From JBFMFH01 sp040752275 (GTDB lineage: Bacteria > Acidobacteriota > Vicinamibacteria > Vicinamibacterales > JAKQTR01): DNA of 64,000 nt. The notes beneath the pieces are model-generated. The model had not been told where the DNA came from. It made no database searches and was given only the letters and a program-made list of their open reading frames with translations. The first letter of the stretch is position 1, and the number at the start of each line of letters is the position of its first letter. Below, piece by piece: positions 7,903-17,016 of this stretch. Location of the stretch: assembly GCA_040752275.1 (NCBI GenBank), contig JBFMFH010000109.1, forward strand, positions 1 to 64,000, written 5' to 3'. The position numbers were made by a program, and so were the translations under genes.

Positions 7903-10344
7903 TCAGCCCTCCGGGACCCAGGCCAGGCCGACCAGTCGAACCGAGACGTCCCCCCGCTTCGGCCGGAGGACGCGCGGCACCAGTGGCTCGGCCAGCGGAT
8001 CGAGCGCCGAGGCAAGCGCGTCGATCTCCGCCTGCACTTGCGCTTCCAGATCTGCTCGCTGCTGCTGAACGGTCTCGACGGTCTCCTTCGCCCGTTCGAT
8101 GTCCTGCCGCTCCTTCATCGTGCGGCCCATGCCACGGGCCGCGGTGGTCGCCCGTCCAAGCGTAGACGTGCTGATCGTCTTCCGACCGAGCAACGCACCC
8201 AGCACGGTCGCGCCGACGGAGAGCGCCGTCTGGAGCTTCTGCTGGCTCGCCTGTTCGCTCTCGCGTGCGACCGCTTGCTCGGCCCGCCTGATCCGCTCGT
8301 CGATCGCGGCGATCCTCGGGGCGTACTTCTGCCTCAGCTTGAGGACGCCGGCGTCGCGCTGCTCCCGCGCCAACGTTCGGAGACGGATGCGAAAGTCCCG
8401 CTCGCTTTCGCCGGGCATCGAGGTCAGACCCGTTTGGCTGCTCTGCACCAACTCCAGCTGCTGGGACTGGCCGAGCCACCTCTTCAGATCCTTCTCCCAC
8501 TCGGCGTAGGCCTTGGCCTTCGCCGCCATCGGCGGTAGCGGCGCGAAGGTGGTGCCCCCGACGGGTCGGGCCTCCAGTTGGTCGGGGGTCAGGTTCACGG
8601 CGACAGCGTCGGACCAAGCGACGGTGCCGAGCCGGGGATCGATCGGCGCCAGGAGCGTCAGCGACGTGGTGTGGGAGACCTTCAGCTTGGCGTCCGAGAA
8701 CCCGACGTTCGCGAAACCGATGGCTCGCGGCACATAGGATGGTGGCGCTCCCGCCGCGCGCTGGCCGGAGACGGGGAGGAAGAACTGCTGAATGCCGGGT
8801 GGCAGCACGGGTTGCACGCCACCCGTCGCGGCGGCCGCCGCAGCGACGGGCGCCGTCGTCGTCGCCACGCGCGGCGGTTCCGGGGCGCGCGAGACCACGG
8901 CGGGGTCGGGGGCGTCCACCCGGGCCTCGAGCCTTCGGGGAGCCATCAACGTTCTGATCTGATCGCGCGTCAGCGGCCCTCGCAGGTAGGACATCGCCCA
9001 CCGCGTCTCGAACACCAGCGGCGCAACGTCGTGCACGTTGTTCATCAGGAAGATGCGGGCGCTCAAGCCACTCAGGGCCTTGTCGTAGTACGACCGGTCG
9101 AACCGGCCTCCGCTTCCGGTCACCACGCCTTCGAGCCCCTCGAGCACCCGGGCCTTGTCCCGCTCGGTCTGGAGACGGCCCAGAAACCACGTGCCCGCGT
9201 TCGAGAGGCCCTTGTAGTCGAGATCGACCGGATTCTGGGTCGCGAGCAGCACACCGACGCCGAACGCACGGCCCTGCTTGAGCAGCGTCAGCAGCGGGGT
9301 CTTCGACGGTGGATCGGCTACGGGCGGGAAGTAGCCGAAGACCTCGTCCATGTAGAGGAGAGCCCGCAGACTCGTCGTTCCCGCCTGTGCCCGCATCCAG
9401 CCGAGCAGCTCGTTGAAGAGCAGCGACACGAAGAACATGCGTTCGCAATCGCCGAGGTGGGCGATCGATATCACGGAGAGCCGCGGCCGGCCTTCCGGTG
9501 TGTAGAGCAGGCGATCCACGGACAATGGCTCGCCCTCCATCCACGTGTCGAAACCGGGGGCAGCCAGCAGGTTGTTGAAGGCCGTCGCGAGGCCGAATCT
9601 GTCGGCGGCCGGGAAGAAGGACTCCACTTCGAGAACGCCGACTCGCTGCGCAGGCGGCTGCTGGATTGCTTGGATGAGCCCCGTCAGGTCGATGGCGCGG
9701 CCGTCGCCCCAGGCGTGGCTGAGAATCGTCGACACCAGGATGTGCTCGCGGCTGCGCACCGGCTCGACGTCGAGACCTGCGAGCGTGAGCAGGCTCGTGG
9801 CGGTCGTACCGACGCGTTCGCCCAGCAGTTCCGGGTCCCCCAGGATCGCGGCTGGCGGCGCATCGAGCGACTTCAGAATCGACAGGGGCAACCCGGCCGT
9901 GCTGCCTGGCGTGTAGATCGCGAAATCGGCCGCGCCACGGAGGCGGCTGATGCGGGCTCCATTCTCTCCCCACTCGGCCAGGCCTCTCTTCCAGCGGTCG
10001 GCCTGATCGGACGCGAACTGGTCGGCGGTCATGCCCTTGCGGCGGGCATCGTCTTCATTGATCCACGGGCGGAAGTCTTCAGGTGCAAGGCTCGGGAAGG
10101 TGAGCAAGAGGTTGCCCAGGTCGCCCTTCGGGTCCACCGCGATGACGGGAATCCCGTCCATCGCCGCTTCCTCGAGCAGCGACACGCAGAGCCCGGTCTT
10201 CCCGCTGCCAGTCATGCCGACGCAGACACCGTGCGTCACGAGGTCGCGTGAATCGTAGAGCACGAGGGTCTCCTGTCGCGTCCCGGCCGAGAGATCGTAG
10301 GTCCGGCCTAGATAAAACGCGCCCAGCTTCTCGAATTCCTGCAT
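7903..10344 (-). CDS. HerA/VirB4-like P-loop ATPase (DUF87/DUF853-type ATP-binding protein)
   Basis: An 813-residue protein of the FtsK/HerA superfamily. The motor begins with Walker A GMTGSGKT (residues 43-50), has the phrase IAVDPKGDLGNLLL that recurs in this group, and a Walker B ALLYMDEVFGYFPP near residue 330. An arginine/glutamine segment LLATQNPVDLDYKGLSN follows, as in HerA-type hexameric ATPases. The last 250 residues hold a long charged coiled coil with a short hydrophobic stretch (LSVGATVLGALLG), and may attach the motor to a partner or membrane. There is no NurA nuclease, conjugation gene or other partner beside it, so its substrate (DNA or protein) is unknown. GAGGGGGC precedes the ATG. 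Confidence 0.82.
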   Translation of the reverse strand: MQEFEKLGAFYLGRTYDLSAGTRQETLVLYDSRDLVTHGVCVGMTGSGKTGLCVSLLEEAAMDGIPVIAVDPKGDLGNLLLTFPSLAPEDFRPWINEDDARRKGMTADQFASDQADRWKRGLAEWGENGARISRLRGAADFAIYTPGSTAGLPLSILKSLDAPPAAILGDPELLGERVGTTATSLLTLAGLDVEPVRSREHILVSTILSHAWGDGRAIDLTGLIQAIQQPPAQRVGVLEVESFFPAADRFGLATAFNNLLAAPGFDTWMEGEPLSVDRLLYTPEGRPRLSVISIAHLGDCERMFFVSLLFNELLGWMRAQAGTTSLRALLYMDEVFGYFPPVADPPSKTPLLTLLKQGRAFGVGVLLATQNPVDLDYKGLSNAGTWFLGRLQTERDKARVLEGLEGVVTGSGGRFDRSYYDKALSGLSARIFLMNNVHDVAPLVFETRWAMSYLRGPLTRDQIRTLMAPRRLEARVDAPDPAVVSRAPEPPRVATTTAPVAAAAAATGGVQPVLPPGIQQFFLPVSGQRAAGAPPSYVPRAIGFANVGFSDAKLKVSHTTSLTLLAPIDPRLGTVAWSDAVAVNLTPDQLEARPVGGTTFAPLPPMAAKAKAYAEWEKDLKRWLGQSQQLELVQSSQTGLTSMPGESERDFRIRLRTLAREQRDAGVLKLRQKYAPRIAAIDERIRRAEQAVARESEQASQQKLQTALSVGATVLGALLGRKTISTSTLGRATTAARGMGRTMKERQDIERAKETVETVQQQRADLEAQVQAEIDALASALDPLAEPLVPRVLRPKRGDVSVRLVGLAWVPEG

Positions 10345-10451
10345 GCCGATGCCCCCTCGAGTTCAGGTAGTGTAGCGCACCTGCCGGCGGACTCGGCATT
10401 GCCGGGGGCCATCGATCTGCCGTATAAGGTGAGAGAAGGAGTCCAGCAACC

Positions 10452-10889
10452 ATGATTCGACCAGCCCTCGTCGCCCTCGTGATCACCGGTTTCGTAGCCG
10501 GCGGCAGCGCCGCCCCATCCGACATTCCGGCCGACGTCCTGGAGGCCTATCTCAAGATCCACGCCTCGCTGGCGGGGGACACCATGGATGGCGTCCAGGC
10601 CGCCGCCGCGTCGCTGGTCAAGGCCGGCCAGGCGCTCGGGCCGGCGGGGACGACGCTCGCATCAGCCGCGCAGAAGGTCGCCGGGGCGGCGGACCTCAAG
10701 GCTGCCCGCGCCGGCTTCGGCGAGCTGAGTGACGCGCTGGTCGCCTGGGCTGGCAGCGGCACCGGCGGCAAGGACGTGCGGCTCGCCTACTGCCCGATGG
10801 TCAAGAAGCACTGGCTGCAGAAGGGCAACGAGATCGCCAACCCGTACTACGGGTCGCAGATGCTCCGCTGCGGGGAGTTCAAGAAGTAG
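10452..10889 (+). CDS. DUF3347 domain protein, exported
   Basis: A 145-residue protein with a signal peptide (cleavage near GGSAA) and one DUF3347 domain. In other bacteria this domain is often the C-terminal part of CusB-like metal efflux adaptors. Its signature is present: CPM followed by a KHW-containing segment, the NPYYGSQML motif and a final RCGEF cysteine. The Met, Cys and His residues suggest periplasmic metal (copper) handling, which is inference. AAGGAG lies 10 bases before the ATG. It stands alone, divergent from the HerA-like gene, and no copper transporter is nearby (CutC is 14 kb away). Confidence 0.8.
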   Translation: MIRPALVALVITGFVAGGSAAPSDIPADVLEAYLKIHASLAGDTMDGVQAAAASLVKAGQALGPAGTTLASAAQKVAGAADLKAARAGFGELSDALVAWAGSGTGGKDVRLAYCPMVKKHWLQKGNEIANPYYGSQMLRCGEFKK

Positions 10890-10966
10890 GCAACGGGCTA
10901 CGGCCACGCTGTCCGCGACAAACCGCGGTGCGATCGACCCCCGGCCCACCGGCGAGCCCGGCGGCC

Positions 10967-11926
10967 TCACGGTCGGTGCTCGGCACGGCGCGCAGCGTGT
11001 CCACCGCCGGAGTCTCCCCGCTTCGTCCAGTACCTCGCCAAGCCCATCCAGCAATGCTCGAATGGGATAGCCGCAGTGTAGGTCGCCGCCGCGGTCTCAC
11101 CGACCTGTTCGGCCACACGACGGCGCAACGCCGCGACGAATCGTCCTTCCTGCTCCTGTTCGGAGCGTCCGTCCAGCAAGACATCCCGGCTCATCGAGCC
11201 CCATGCATCGATTTCGCCGGCCACCAAGTCGAGGTGCCGGTCGACGTCGGCCTTCAGCCCGAAATGTGTCACGAACAGGCCGGCCGGCCGCCAGCCGCGG
11301 ATGGTGCGCAGGCTGGCCTGCCACGCCTCCAGATCGATGTCCGGAGGCGGCGTCGGCGGAAGGACGTAGTCCAGCGTGTCGATACGGATGCCCGCGGTGT
11401 CGCCGGTAAACGCGATCCCGGTGCTCTCGTCGAAGTAGCTCACGTGGTGTGAGGCATGCCCCGGCGTGTGGGACACGCGCAGACGGCGCCCCCCGAACGC
11501 GAGGGCCTCTCCACCGGCCAGGGCCCGGATCCTGTCGCGCGGCACTGGGGCGATTTCGCCCCACAATCGTTCCATCTCCGCGCCGTAGAGACGCCGGGCC
11601 GATGAGACGAGCTTCGCCGGGTCGGCCATGTGCGGCGCGCCGCGCTCATGCACGTACACCACGACCTGCGGGTACTCGCGAAGCAGGGTCCCGGAGACGC
11701 CGGCGTGGTCGAGGTGGATGTGCGTCAGCAGGAGGCCGTGGAGATCTTCGAATGCCACGCCCGCCGAGCGAAGCTCTCCCTGGAGCCTCTCGAAGCAGGT
11801 CGATGGGCCCGGGTCGACCAACAGCAACCCCGCGCCGGACTGCAGTACGCCGGTGCCGATGATGCCGGCCCTTCCCAGGAAGCGGAGGTCGATCAGCCGT
11901 GTGGTGCCGTTGAGCGTGTCCATCAT
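10967..11926 (-). CDS. metallo-beta-lactamase-fold hydrolase
   Basis: A 319-residue MBL-fold protein with the dinuclear metal signature THIHLDHAG (H69, H71, D73, H74). Further ligands are in the TPGHASHH segment and the FTGDTA aspartate, and a late VTHFG histidine is also present. The fold resembles the glyoxalase II/RNase Z-like branch; the substrate is unknown. The start chosen is the ATGATG pair that places the first strand (TTRLIDLRFL) at the N-terminus; a longer upstream extension in frame is Arg-rich and implausible. It is convergent with the DUF3347 gene and divergent from clpS. Confidence 0.85.
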   Translation of the reverse strand: MMDTLNGTTRLIDLRFLGRAGIIGTGVLQSGAGLLLVDPGPSTCFERLQGELRSAGVAFEDLHGLLLTHIHLDHAGVSGTLLREYPQVVVYVHERGAPHMADPAKLVSSARRLYGAEMERLWGEIAPVPRDRIRALAGGEALAFGGRRLRVSHTPGHASHHVSYFDESTGIAFTGDTAGIRIDTLDYVLPPTPPPDIDLEAWQASLRTIRGWRPAGLFVTHFGLKADVDRHLDLVAGEIDAWGSMSRDVLLDGRSEQEQEGRFVAALRRRVAEQVGETAAATYTAAIPFEHCWMGLARYWTKRGDSGGGHAARRAEHRP

Positions 11927-12066
11927 GGTCGGTGCCGGATTCCCGCATTCTACTGGAGGGCCCACCTCTTCGCTATACTGGAAGCAGCGCGCCGGCATGC
12001 GCCAGGCTCTTCGTGTGCTTCGCTTGTCCGTTTTCCGTCTTGGGTTCTGAGTGCTCTGGTCGACAC

Positions 12067-12384
12067 ATGGCCGACGAACACCGCGAGACCGACCGGTCCA
12101 TCGCCGAAAAGACACGCGAGCAGATCACCGAGCCGGATCTGTTCCACGTCATTCTGCTCAACGACGACTACACGACCATGGACTTCGTCGTGCACGTGCT
12201 CGAGTCGATCTTCGACAAGGGCCCGGCCGAGGCCTTCCGCGTCATGATGCAGGTGCACACGCTCGGCCAGGGCCTCTGCGGCATCTACCCGTGGGAGGTC
12301 GCCGAGACGAAGGTCGCCGCCGTACACGAGCTGGCTCGCGCAAACGGCTTTCCCCTGCGGGCAACCATCGAGAAGGCTGGGTAG
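12067..12384 (+). CDS. clpS: ATP-dependent Clp protease adaptor ClpS
   Basis: The N-end-rule adaptor that hands substrates with bulky N-terminal residues to ClpA. The 105-residue protein has the family core: a flexible acidic N-terminus, the LLNDDYTTMDFVVHVL segment with the N-degron pocket residues (N32, D33, D34, M38), and H64 in MQVHTLGQG. It lies about 150 bases before clpA on the same strand, and a repeat block fills the gap, so the two may or may not share a transcript. The start is the ATG giving MADEHRE. Confidence 0.95.
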   Translation: MADEHRETDRSIAEKTREQITEPDLFHVILLNDDYTTMDFVVHVLESIFDKGPAEAFRVMMQVHTLGQGLCGIYPWEVAETKVAAVHELARANGFPLRATIEKAG

Positions 12385-12405
12385 CGGGAGGCGGGGGCTA
12401 TACTA

Positions 12406-12519
12406 GGCGGCAGGCGGCAGGCGGCAGGCGGCAGGGGAGGAGTCAGAAGTTAGGAGTCAGGAGTCAGGAGTCAGGAGGGACGTAATCCGCAATTCGCAAT
12501 CCGCAATCCGAAATCCGAC
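12406..12519. repeat. composite short tandem repeat between clpS and clpA
   Basis: Three arrays in a row: about four GGCAGGC units, about four AGTCAGG units, the linker GAGGGACG, then about four units of the CGCAATC type. The second and third arrays and the linker match the block at 7.85 kb. It fills nearly the whole gap between clpS and clpA and ends shortly before the clpA ribosome site. Confidence 0.8.
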
Positions 12520-12535
12520 GTAGGGGGGACGAGCC

Positions 12536-14887
12536 GTGTTCAGCACATCCGTGGAGATGCTCCTTCATGTGACCTACCGGGAGGCGGTGGCCCGGCGTCA
12601 CGCGCACCTGACGCTGGAGCACCTTCTCTACGTGATGGCACACGACCTCGAGGGCGAGAAGATCCTGGTGGCCTGCGGCGCCGACCTGCCCCGCCTTCGC
12701 CGCGAGCTCGATGCGTTCCTTCGCGACAAGCTCGAGCAGCTGCCCCCGGGCGCCGACAGGGAGCCGGAACAGACGCTGGCGTTCCGGCGCGCCCTTCAGG
12801 CAGCCGTCCTCCACGTGCAGAGCGCCGGGCGGGAGGAAGTCCGCGCGGGCGACGTCCTGGCGGCGCTCATGCAGCAGTCCCGTTCGTACGCGCCGACGCT
12901 GCTCGCCGCGCACGGCGTCACGCGCCTCGACATCCTGAACTTCATCTCCCACGGCGTCAGCAAGGTTCCGCAGCCGCCATCCGCCGCCGGACAGCCTTCC
13001 TCATCCCGGCCGCAGGGGCGGCCTGGCGATGCTGACGAGCAGCCGCCCGCGGCGGCGGACCCCCTCGACGCCTACGCGCTCAACCTCACCGCCCGCGCCC
13101 GCGAGGGCAAGCTCGATCCGCTGGTCGGGCGCATCCGCGAGCTGCAGCGGACCATGGAGATCCTCTGCCGGCGCCGCAAGAACAACCCCGTCTTCGTCGG
13201 CGATGCCGGTGTCGGCAAGACGGCACTCGCCGAGGGCCTCGCGCAGCGCCTGCTGGACGAGGACGTGCCGGCCATCCTCAAGGGGGCCGAGATCTTCTCC
13301 CTCGACACGGGGGCCCTTCTCGCCGGCACGCGCTTCCGCGGCGACTTCGAGGAACGCTTCAAGGCCGTGATCGGCGCGCTGGCGAATCGCCCGCTTCCCA
13401 TCCTCTTCATCGATGAGATCCACTCCACCGTCGGAGCCGGCGCCACAACCGGCGGAACGCTGGATCTGGCCACGCTGATCAAGCCGGTGCTCACGGCGGG
13501 GGAGCTTCGCATCGTGGGGTCGACGACCTTCGAGGAGTTCAAGCACATCGAGAAGGACCGGGCTCTCGCCCGCCGCCTGCAGAAGGTCGTCGTCGATGAG
13601 CCCTCGATCGAGGAGACGGTGCAAATCCTGAAGGGGTTGCGCAGCCGGTACGAGGCCCACCACCACGTCCGCTATGCCGACGATGCGCTCGAGGCGACCT
13701 CGAAGCTCGCCAAGCGGCACCTGCGCGACTACCGGCTGCCCGACAGCGCCATCGACATCATCGACGAGGCCGGGGCCAGGGCTCGGATGGCCACTTCCGC
13801 CCCGCCCGCCGAGGTGCCGGCGGCGGATCCGCACCGCGTGACAACCGAGGAGATCGAGGCGGTCGTCTCGCAGATGGCGCGCATCCCGGAGAAGCAGGCC
13901 AGCGCGTCGGACAAGGAGCGCCTGCGGACGCTCGAGGACTCGCTGCAGCGGGTCGTCTTCGGTCAGTTGGAGGCGGTACAGACGGTGGCCTCGGCCATCA
14001 AGCGATCGCGAGCCGGTCTGGGCCTGCCCGACCGTCCCGCGGGGTGCTTTCTGTTCACGGGTCCGACGGGCGTCGGCAAGACCGAACTCGCCAAGCAGCT
14101 CGCCCTGCACCTGGGCAACGAGTTCATCCGCTATGACATGTCCGAGTACATGGAGAAGCACGCGGTCGCCCGTCTGATCGGCGCTCCCCCGGGTTACGTC
14201 GGGTTCGAACAGGGCGGCCTGCTCGTGGACGCCGTCCGGCAGCATCCGTACGCCGTCGTGCTGATGGACGAGATCGAGAAGGCCCATCCCGACGTGTTCA
14301 ACATCCTCCTGCAGGTGATGGACCACGCGACGCTCACCGACAACATGGGGCGCAAGGCGGACTTCGGCCAGGTCATCCTGATCCTGACCTCGAACGCCGG
14401 CTCCCGCGAGATGAGTTCCGGCATGATCGGGTTTGCCCAGGGCAGTTCGTCCGTCACGGCTCACGACAAGGCGGCCCGCCAGCGGGCCCGCCAGGCCATC
14501 GAGCGGATCTTCAACCCCGAGTTCCGCAACCGTCTCGACGCGACGGTCACCTTCCATCCCCTGTCCCCGGCCGTGATGGAGACGATCGTCGAGAAGTTCA
14601 TCCTGCAGCTCGAGGCGCAGCTGCGTGAGCGACGGGTCGCGATCACACTCGAGCCTGAGGCTCGCGTCGCGCTCGCCCGCAAGGGCTACGATCCGCTGTA
14701 CGGCGCCCGCCCGCTGGCCCGGGTCATCCAGACCGAGGTCCGTGACAAGCTGACCAACGAAATCCTCTTTGGAGCGCTCGAACACGGCGGAACAGTCCGG
14801 ATCGGCTCCGACGGCACCTCGCTGACCTTCACTTTCGAAGCGGCCTCGCCTGTGCGGGCCGGCGGCCCGGCAGAGGCGCCGGCATGA
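12536..14887 (+). CDS. clpA: ATP-dependent Clp protease ATP-binding subunit ClpA
   Basis: The hexameric unfoldase that feeds proteins to ClpP. The 783 residues show the Clp N-domain (to about 145), a first AAA+ module with Walker A GDAGVGKTA (about 221-229) and Walker B FIDEIH, and a second with GPTGVGKTE (about 508) and VLMDEIEKAHPDV. The MIGFAQG segment near residue 630 is in the place of the ClpP-docking IGL/IGF loop. No long coiled-coil middle domain is inserted, which separates it from ClpB. The start is GTG, with GGGGGGAC just upstream. It is paired with clpS before it and overlaps grpE after it. clpP is not in the window. Confidence 0.96.
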   Translation: MFSTSVEMLLHVTYREAVARRHAHLTLEHLLYVMAHDLEGEKILVACGADLPRLRRELDAFLRDKLEQLPPGADREPEQTLAFRRALQAAVLHVQSAGREEVRAGDVLAALMQQSRSYAPTLLAAHGVTRLDILNFISHGVSKVPQPPSAAGQPSSSRPQGRPGDADEQPPAAADPLDAYALNLTARAREGKLDPLVGRIRELQRTMEILCRRRKNNPVFVGDAGVGKTALAEGLAQRLLDEDVPAILKGAEIFSLDTGALLAGTRFRGDFEERFKAVIGALANRPLPILFIDEIHSTVGAGATTGGTLDLATLIKPVLTAGELRIVGSTTFEEFKHIEKDRALARRLQKVVVDEPSIEETVQILKGLRSRYEAHHHVRYADDALEATSKLAKRHLRDYRLPDSAIDIIDEAGARARMATSAPPAEVPAADPHRVTTEEIEAVVSQMARIPEKQASASDKERLRTLEDSLQRVVFGQLEAVQTVASAIKRSRAGLGLPDRPAGCFLFTGPTGVGKTELAKQLALHLGNEFIRYDMSEYMEKHAVARLIGAPPGYVGFEQGGLLVDAVRQHPYAVVLMDEIEKAHPDVFNILLQVMDHATLTDNMGRKADFGQVILILTSNAGSREMSSGMIGFAQGSSSVTAHDKAARQRARQAIERIFNPEFRNRLDATVTFHPLSPAVMETIVEKFILQLEAQLRERRVAITLEPEARVALARKGYDPLYGARPLARVIQTEVRDKLTNEILFGALEHGGTVRIGSDGTSLTFTFEAASPVRAGGPAEAPA

Positions 14888-15549
14888 CCAACGACTCGTC
14901 ACTCGGCCAGCAGGACACCCCGGCGGAGAAGCCAGGCGCCCCTTCGACGCCAGCCGCCCCGGACGGACACGTTCGTGTGGTGGACAGGCGATGGTGGGCG
15001 CGCGCCGATCACGGAGAGGCCGACTCGGACGAAGGGCCACCATCCACCAAGCCCACCTACGTCCAGGAGCTCGAACAACGACTCGCGCAGAAAGACGAGG
15101 AGCTGCGGGCCACCATCGCGCGCTACCGGGAGGCCGCTGGCGAATTCGACGAAGCCAGGGCGCGATTCAGGCGCGAAGTGGGCAGAGAGGTCGAGCGCGG
15201 CAAGCGGGCCATCCTGGCCGATCTGCTCGACGTCATCGACAATCTCGACCGGGCGGTCGAGGCCGCGCGCCAGGACGGCGCGAGCACCGCCCTTCTGGCG
15301 GGCGTCGACCTGGTCCGCTCGCAGTTCCTCGGCAAGCTCGACAGCCTCGGGGTCAGGCGCCTCGAGGTCGAGGGCATGGCGTTCGACCCGGCACTCCACG
15401 AGGCGGTGACCACCGTGCCCATCACCGACCCGGCTCGTGATGGGCTCGTCGTGGGTGTCGTCCGTCACGGGTACATGATCGGCACCGAGGTGCTCCGGCC
15501 CGCTGTCGTCGCCGTGGCGCGGCTGGAAGCGGAAGGAGCAGGCACATGA
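14884..15549 (+). CDS. grpE: GrpE nucleotide exchange factor
   Basis: Releases ADP from DnaK in the Hsp70 cycle. The 221-residue protein has a Pro-rich, disordered N-terminus, a long dimerising helix (YVQELEQRLAQKDEELRATIARY), then the core with LDVIDNLDRAVEAA and the C-terminal beta domain with MAFDPALHEAV and VRHGYMIGTEVLRPA. Its ATG overlaps the clpA stop (ATGA), so it is translationally coupled to clpA rather than to dnaK or dnaJ, which are absent here. This may be a second, diverged GrpE; that cannot be settled without the rest of the genome. Confidence 0.88.
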   Translation: MTNDSSLGQQDTPAEKPGAPSTPAAPDGHVRVVDRRWWARADHGEADSDEGPPSTKPTYVQELEQRLAQKDEELRATIARYREAAGEFDEARARFRREVGREVERGKRAILADLLDVIDNLDRAVEAARQDGASTALLAGVDLVRSQFLGKLDSLGVRRLEVEGMAFDPALHEAVTTVPITDPARDGLVVGVVRHGYMIGTEVLRPAVVAVARLEAEGAGT

Positions 15550-16706
15550 GGGCAGTCGGCACTGGTATGGGCGTCGCGGGAGCAGTCGCCACGGCGCTGC
15601 TGGCGCTTGGAGTCGCACAGGCTCAGGAGGCCGGGGCCCCGGCGCCCGCAAAGCCCGGCGTCGAGAAGTCCCACTACGGCACGACGAAGGAGGGAGCGGC
15701 CGTGGACCTCTACACCCTCACCAACCGCCGCGGCATGGTCGCCAAGGTCATCACCTACGGCGCACTCCTCACGGAACTGCATGTCCCCGACCGCAGCGGC
15801 CGGTTTGCCGACGTGGTCCTCGGCTTCGCCACCCTCGATGCGTATGAAGGGCCGCACCCGTACTTTGGCGGCACGATCGGCCGCGTGGCCAATCGCATAG
15901 CGAAGGGCACGTTCACCCTGGGCGGCGCGCAGTACACGCTCGCCACGAACAACGGGCCCAACCATCTGCACGGTGGCGTCAAGGGGTTCGACAGGCGCGT
16001 GTGGCGGGCGCAGGCGATCTCTGCCCAGGACGGCCCGGCGGTGCGGTTCACCTACGTGAGCCCTGACGGCGAAGAAGGCTACCCCGGGACGGTGATGGCA
16101 AGCGTCACCTACACGCTCACCGACCGCAACGAGCTACGGCTCGACTACGTCGCCAGCACCGACAAGGCGACGCCGATCAACCTGACGAATCACTCCTACT
16201 TCAATCTCGCGGGAGACGAGGCCGGCGACATTCTCGGACACGAGCTGACGATCATGGCTGATCGCTACACGCCGGTCGACGACACACTGATCCCCACCGG
16301 CGAACTGGTGCCCGTCAAGGACACCGTGATGGATTTCACGCGCCCGGTGCCGATTGGCGCCCGCATCGATCGGGTGCCGGGACCGCCCCCCGGCGGCTAT
16401 GACCACAACTACGTGCTGAACAGCGGCGGTGGGGTCCTGGCGCAGGCGGCCATCCTCCAGGATCCGTCGTCCGGCCGGCGCCTGGAGGTCCTGACGACGG
16501 AACCTGGCATTCAGCTGTACACGGGGAACTTCCTGGACGGCACGATCACAGGCAAGGCGGGGGTCGCCTACGCGAAGCACGCGGCACTGTGTCTGGAGAC
16601 CCAGCACTTCCCGGACTCGGTGAATCACCCGAACTTCCCGCCGGCGATCCTGCAGGCGGACAAGACGTTCAAGTCGACGACGGTCTACCGCTTCTCGGCG
16701 CGGTAG
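15546..16706 (+). CDS. galM: galactose mutarotase (aldose 1-epimerase), exported
   Basis: Interconverts alpha and beta anomers of aldoses. The 386-residue protein begins with a signal peptide (to about residue 22, ending AQAQE), so it acts in the periplasm or outside. The family motifs are visible: NHLHGGVKGFDRRVW and NHSYFNLAG with the two catalytic histidines, GYDHNYVLN, and the C-terminal catalytic glutamate in TTEPGIQLYTGN. It overlaps grpE by four bases (ATGA), an odd partner, so co-expression with chaperones is seen but unexplained. A 78-residue membrane protein follows. Confidence 0.93.
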   Translation: MRAVGTGMGVAGAVATALLALGVAQAQEAGAPAPAKPGVEKSHYGTTKEGAAVDLYTLTNRRGMVAKVITYGALLTELHVPDRSGRFADVVLGFATLDAYEGPHPYFGGTIGRVANRIAKGTFTLGGAQYTLATNNGPNHLHGGVKGFDRRVWRAQAISAQDGPAVRFTYVSPDGEEGYPGTVMASVTYTLTDRNELRLDYVASTDKATPINLTNHSYFNLAGDEAGDILGHELTIMADRYTPVDDTLIPTGELVPVKDTVMDFTRPVPIGARIDRVPGPPPGGYDHNYVLNSGGGVLAQAAILQDPSSGRRLEVLTTEPGIQLYTGNFLDGTITGKAGVAYAKHAALCLETQHFPDSVNHPNFPPAILQADKTFKSTTVYRFSAR

Positions 16707-16721
16707 GGGCGTGACGCAGCC

Positions 16722-16958
16722 ATGGCCCACCCTCACCGCAATCCTCTCGTCGCCGCCGTGCTGAGTCTGGGCCTGCCAGGCGCCGGGCAGTTCTATACCG
16801 GCAGCTACGTCGTGGGCGTCTTCTGGATCGCCATCGCGGCGGCGTTCTGGTATCTGGGCAACAGGACGCTGGCCCCGGCCTCCCACGTGCTGGCGGCCGT
16901 GTCCGCGTACTGGTCGGCAGAGCGGCTGAACCAGGCAGGCAGGCGGCGGCGCCGCTGA
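16722..16958 (+). CDS. small TM2-like membrane protein
   Basis: A 78-residue protein with two hydrophobic segments (about residues 10-45) that hold the phrase SLGLPGAGQFYTGSYVVG. That pattern resembles TM2/DUF5683-type proteins, where a G-x-x-G-x-x-YxG turn precedes a helix. The C-terminus is a run of arginines that should stay in the cytoplasm. It begins 16 bases after galM and is probably the last gene of that transcript. Its function is unknown. Confidence 0.65.
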   Translation: MAHPHRNPLVAAVLSLGLPGAGQFYTGSYVVGVFWIAIAAAFWYLGNRTLAPASHVLAAVSAYWSAERLNQAGRRRRR

Positions 16959-17016
16959 GCCCGGCGCCCGCGGCCCGGCTTCGCATGGCCGACCGTCGCC
17001 TCGACGCCTCGACGTC

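Noticed and set aside
7903..9973. A long second frame antisense or shifted to the HerA-like gene
   Set aside because: Low-complexity Arg/Gly-rich translation and no motif; a shadow of the real gene.
12406..12519. Repeat block as a CRISPR array
   Set aside because: Units are about 7 bases in contiguous tandem with no unique spacers, and no cas genes are present.
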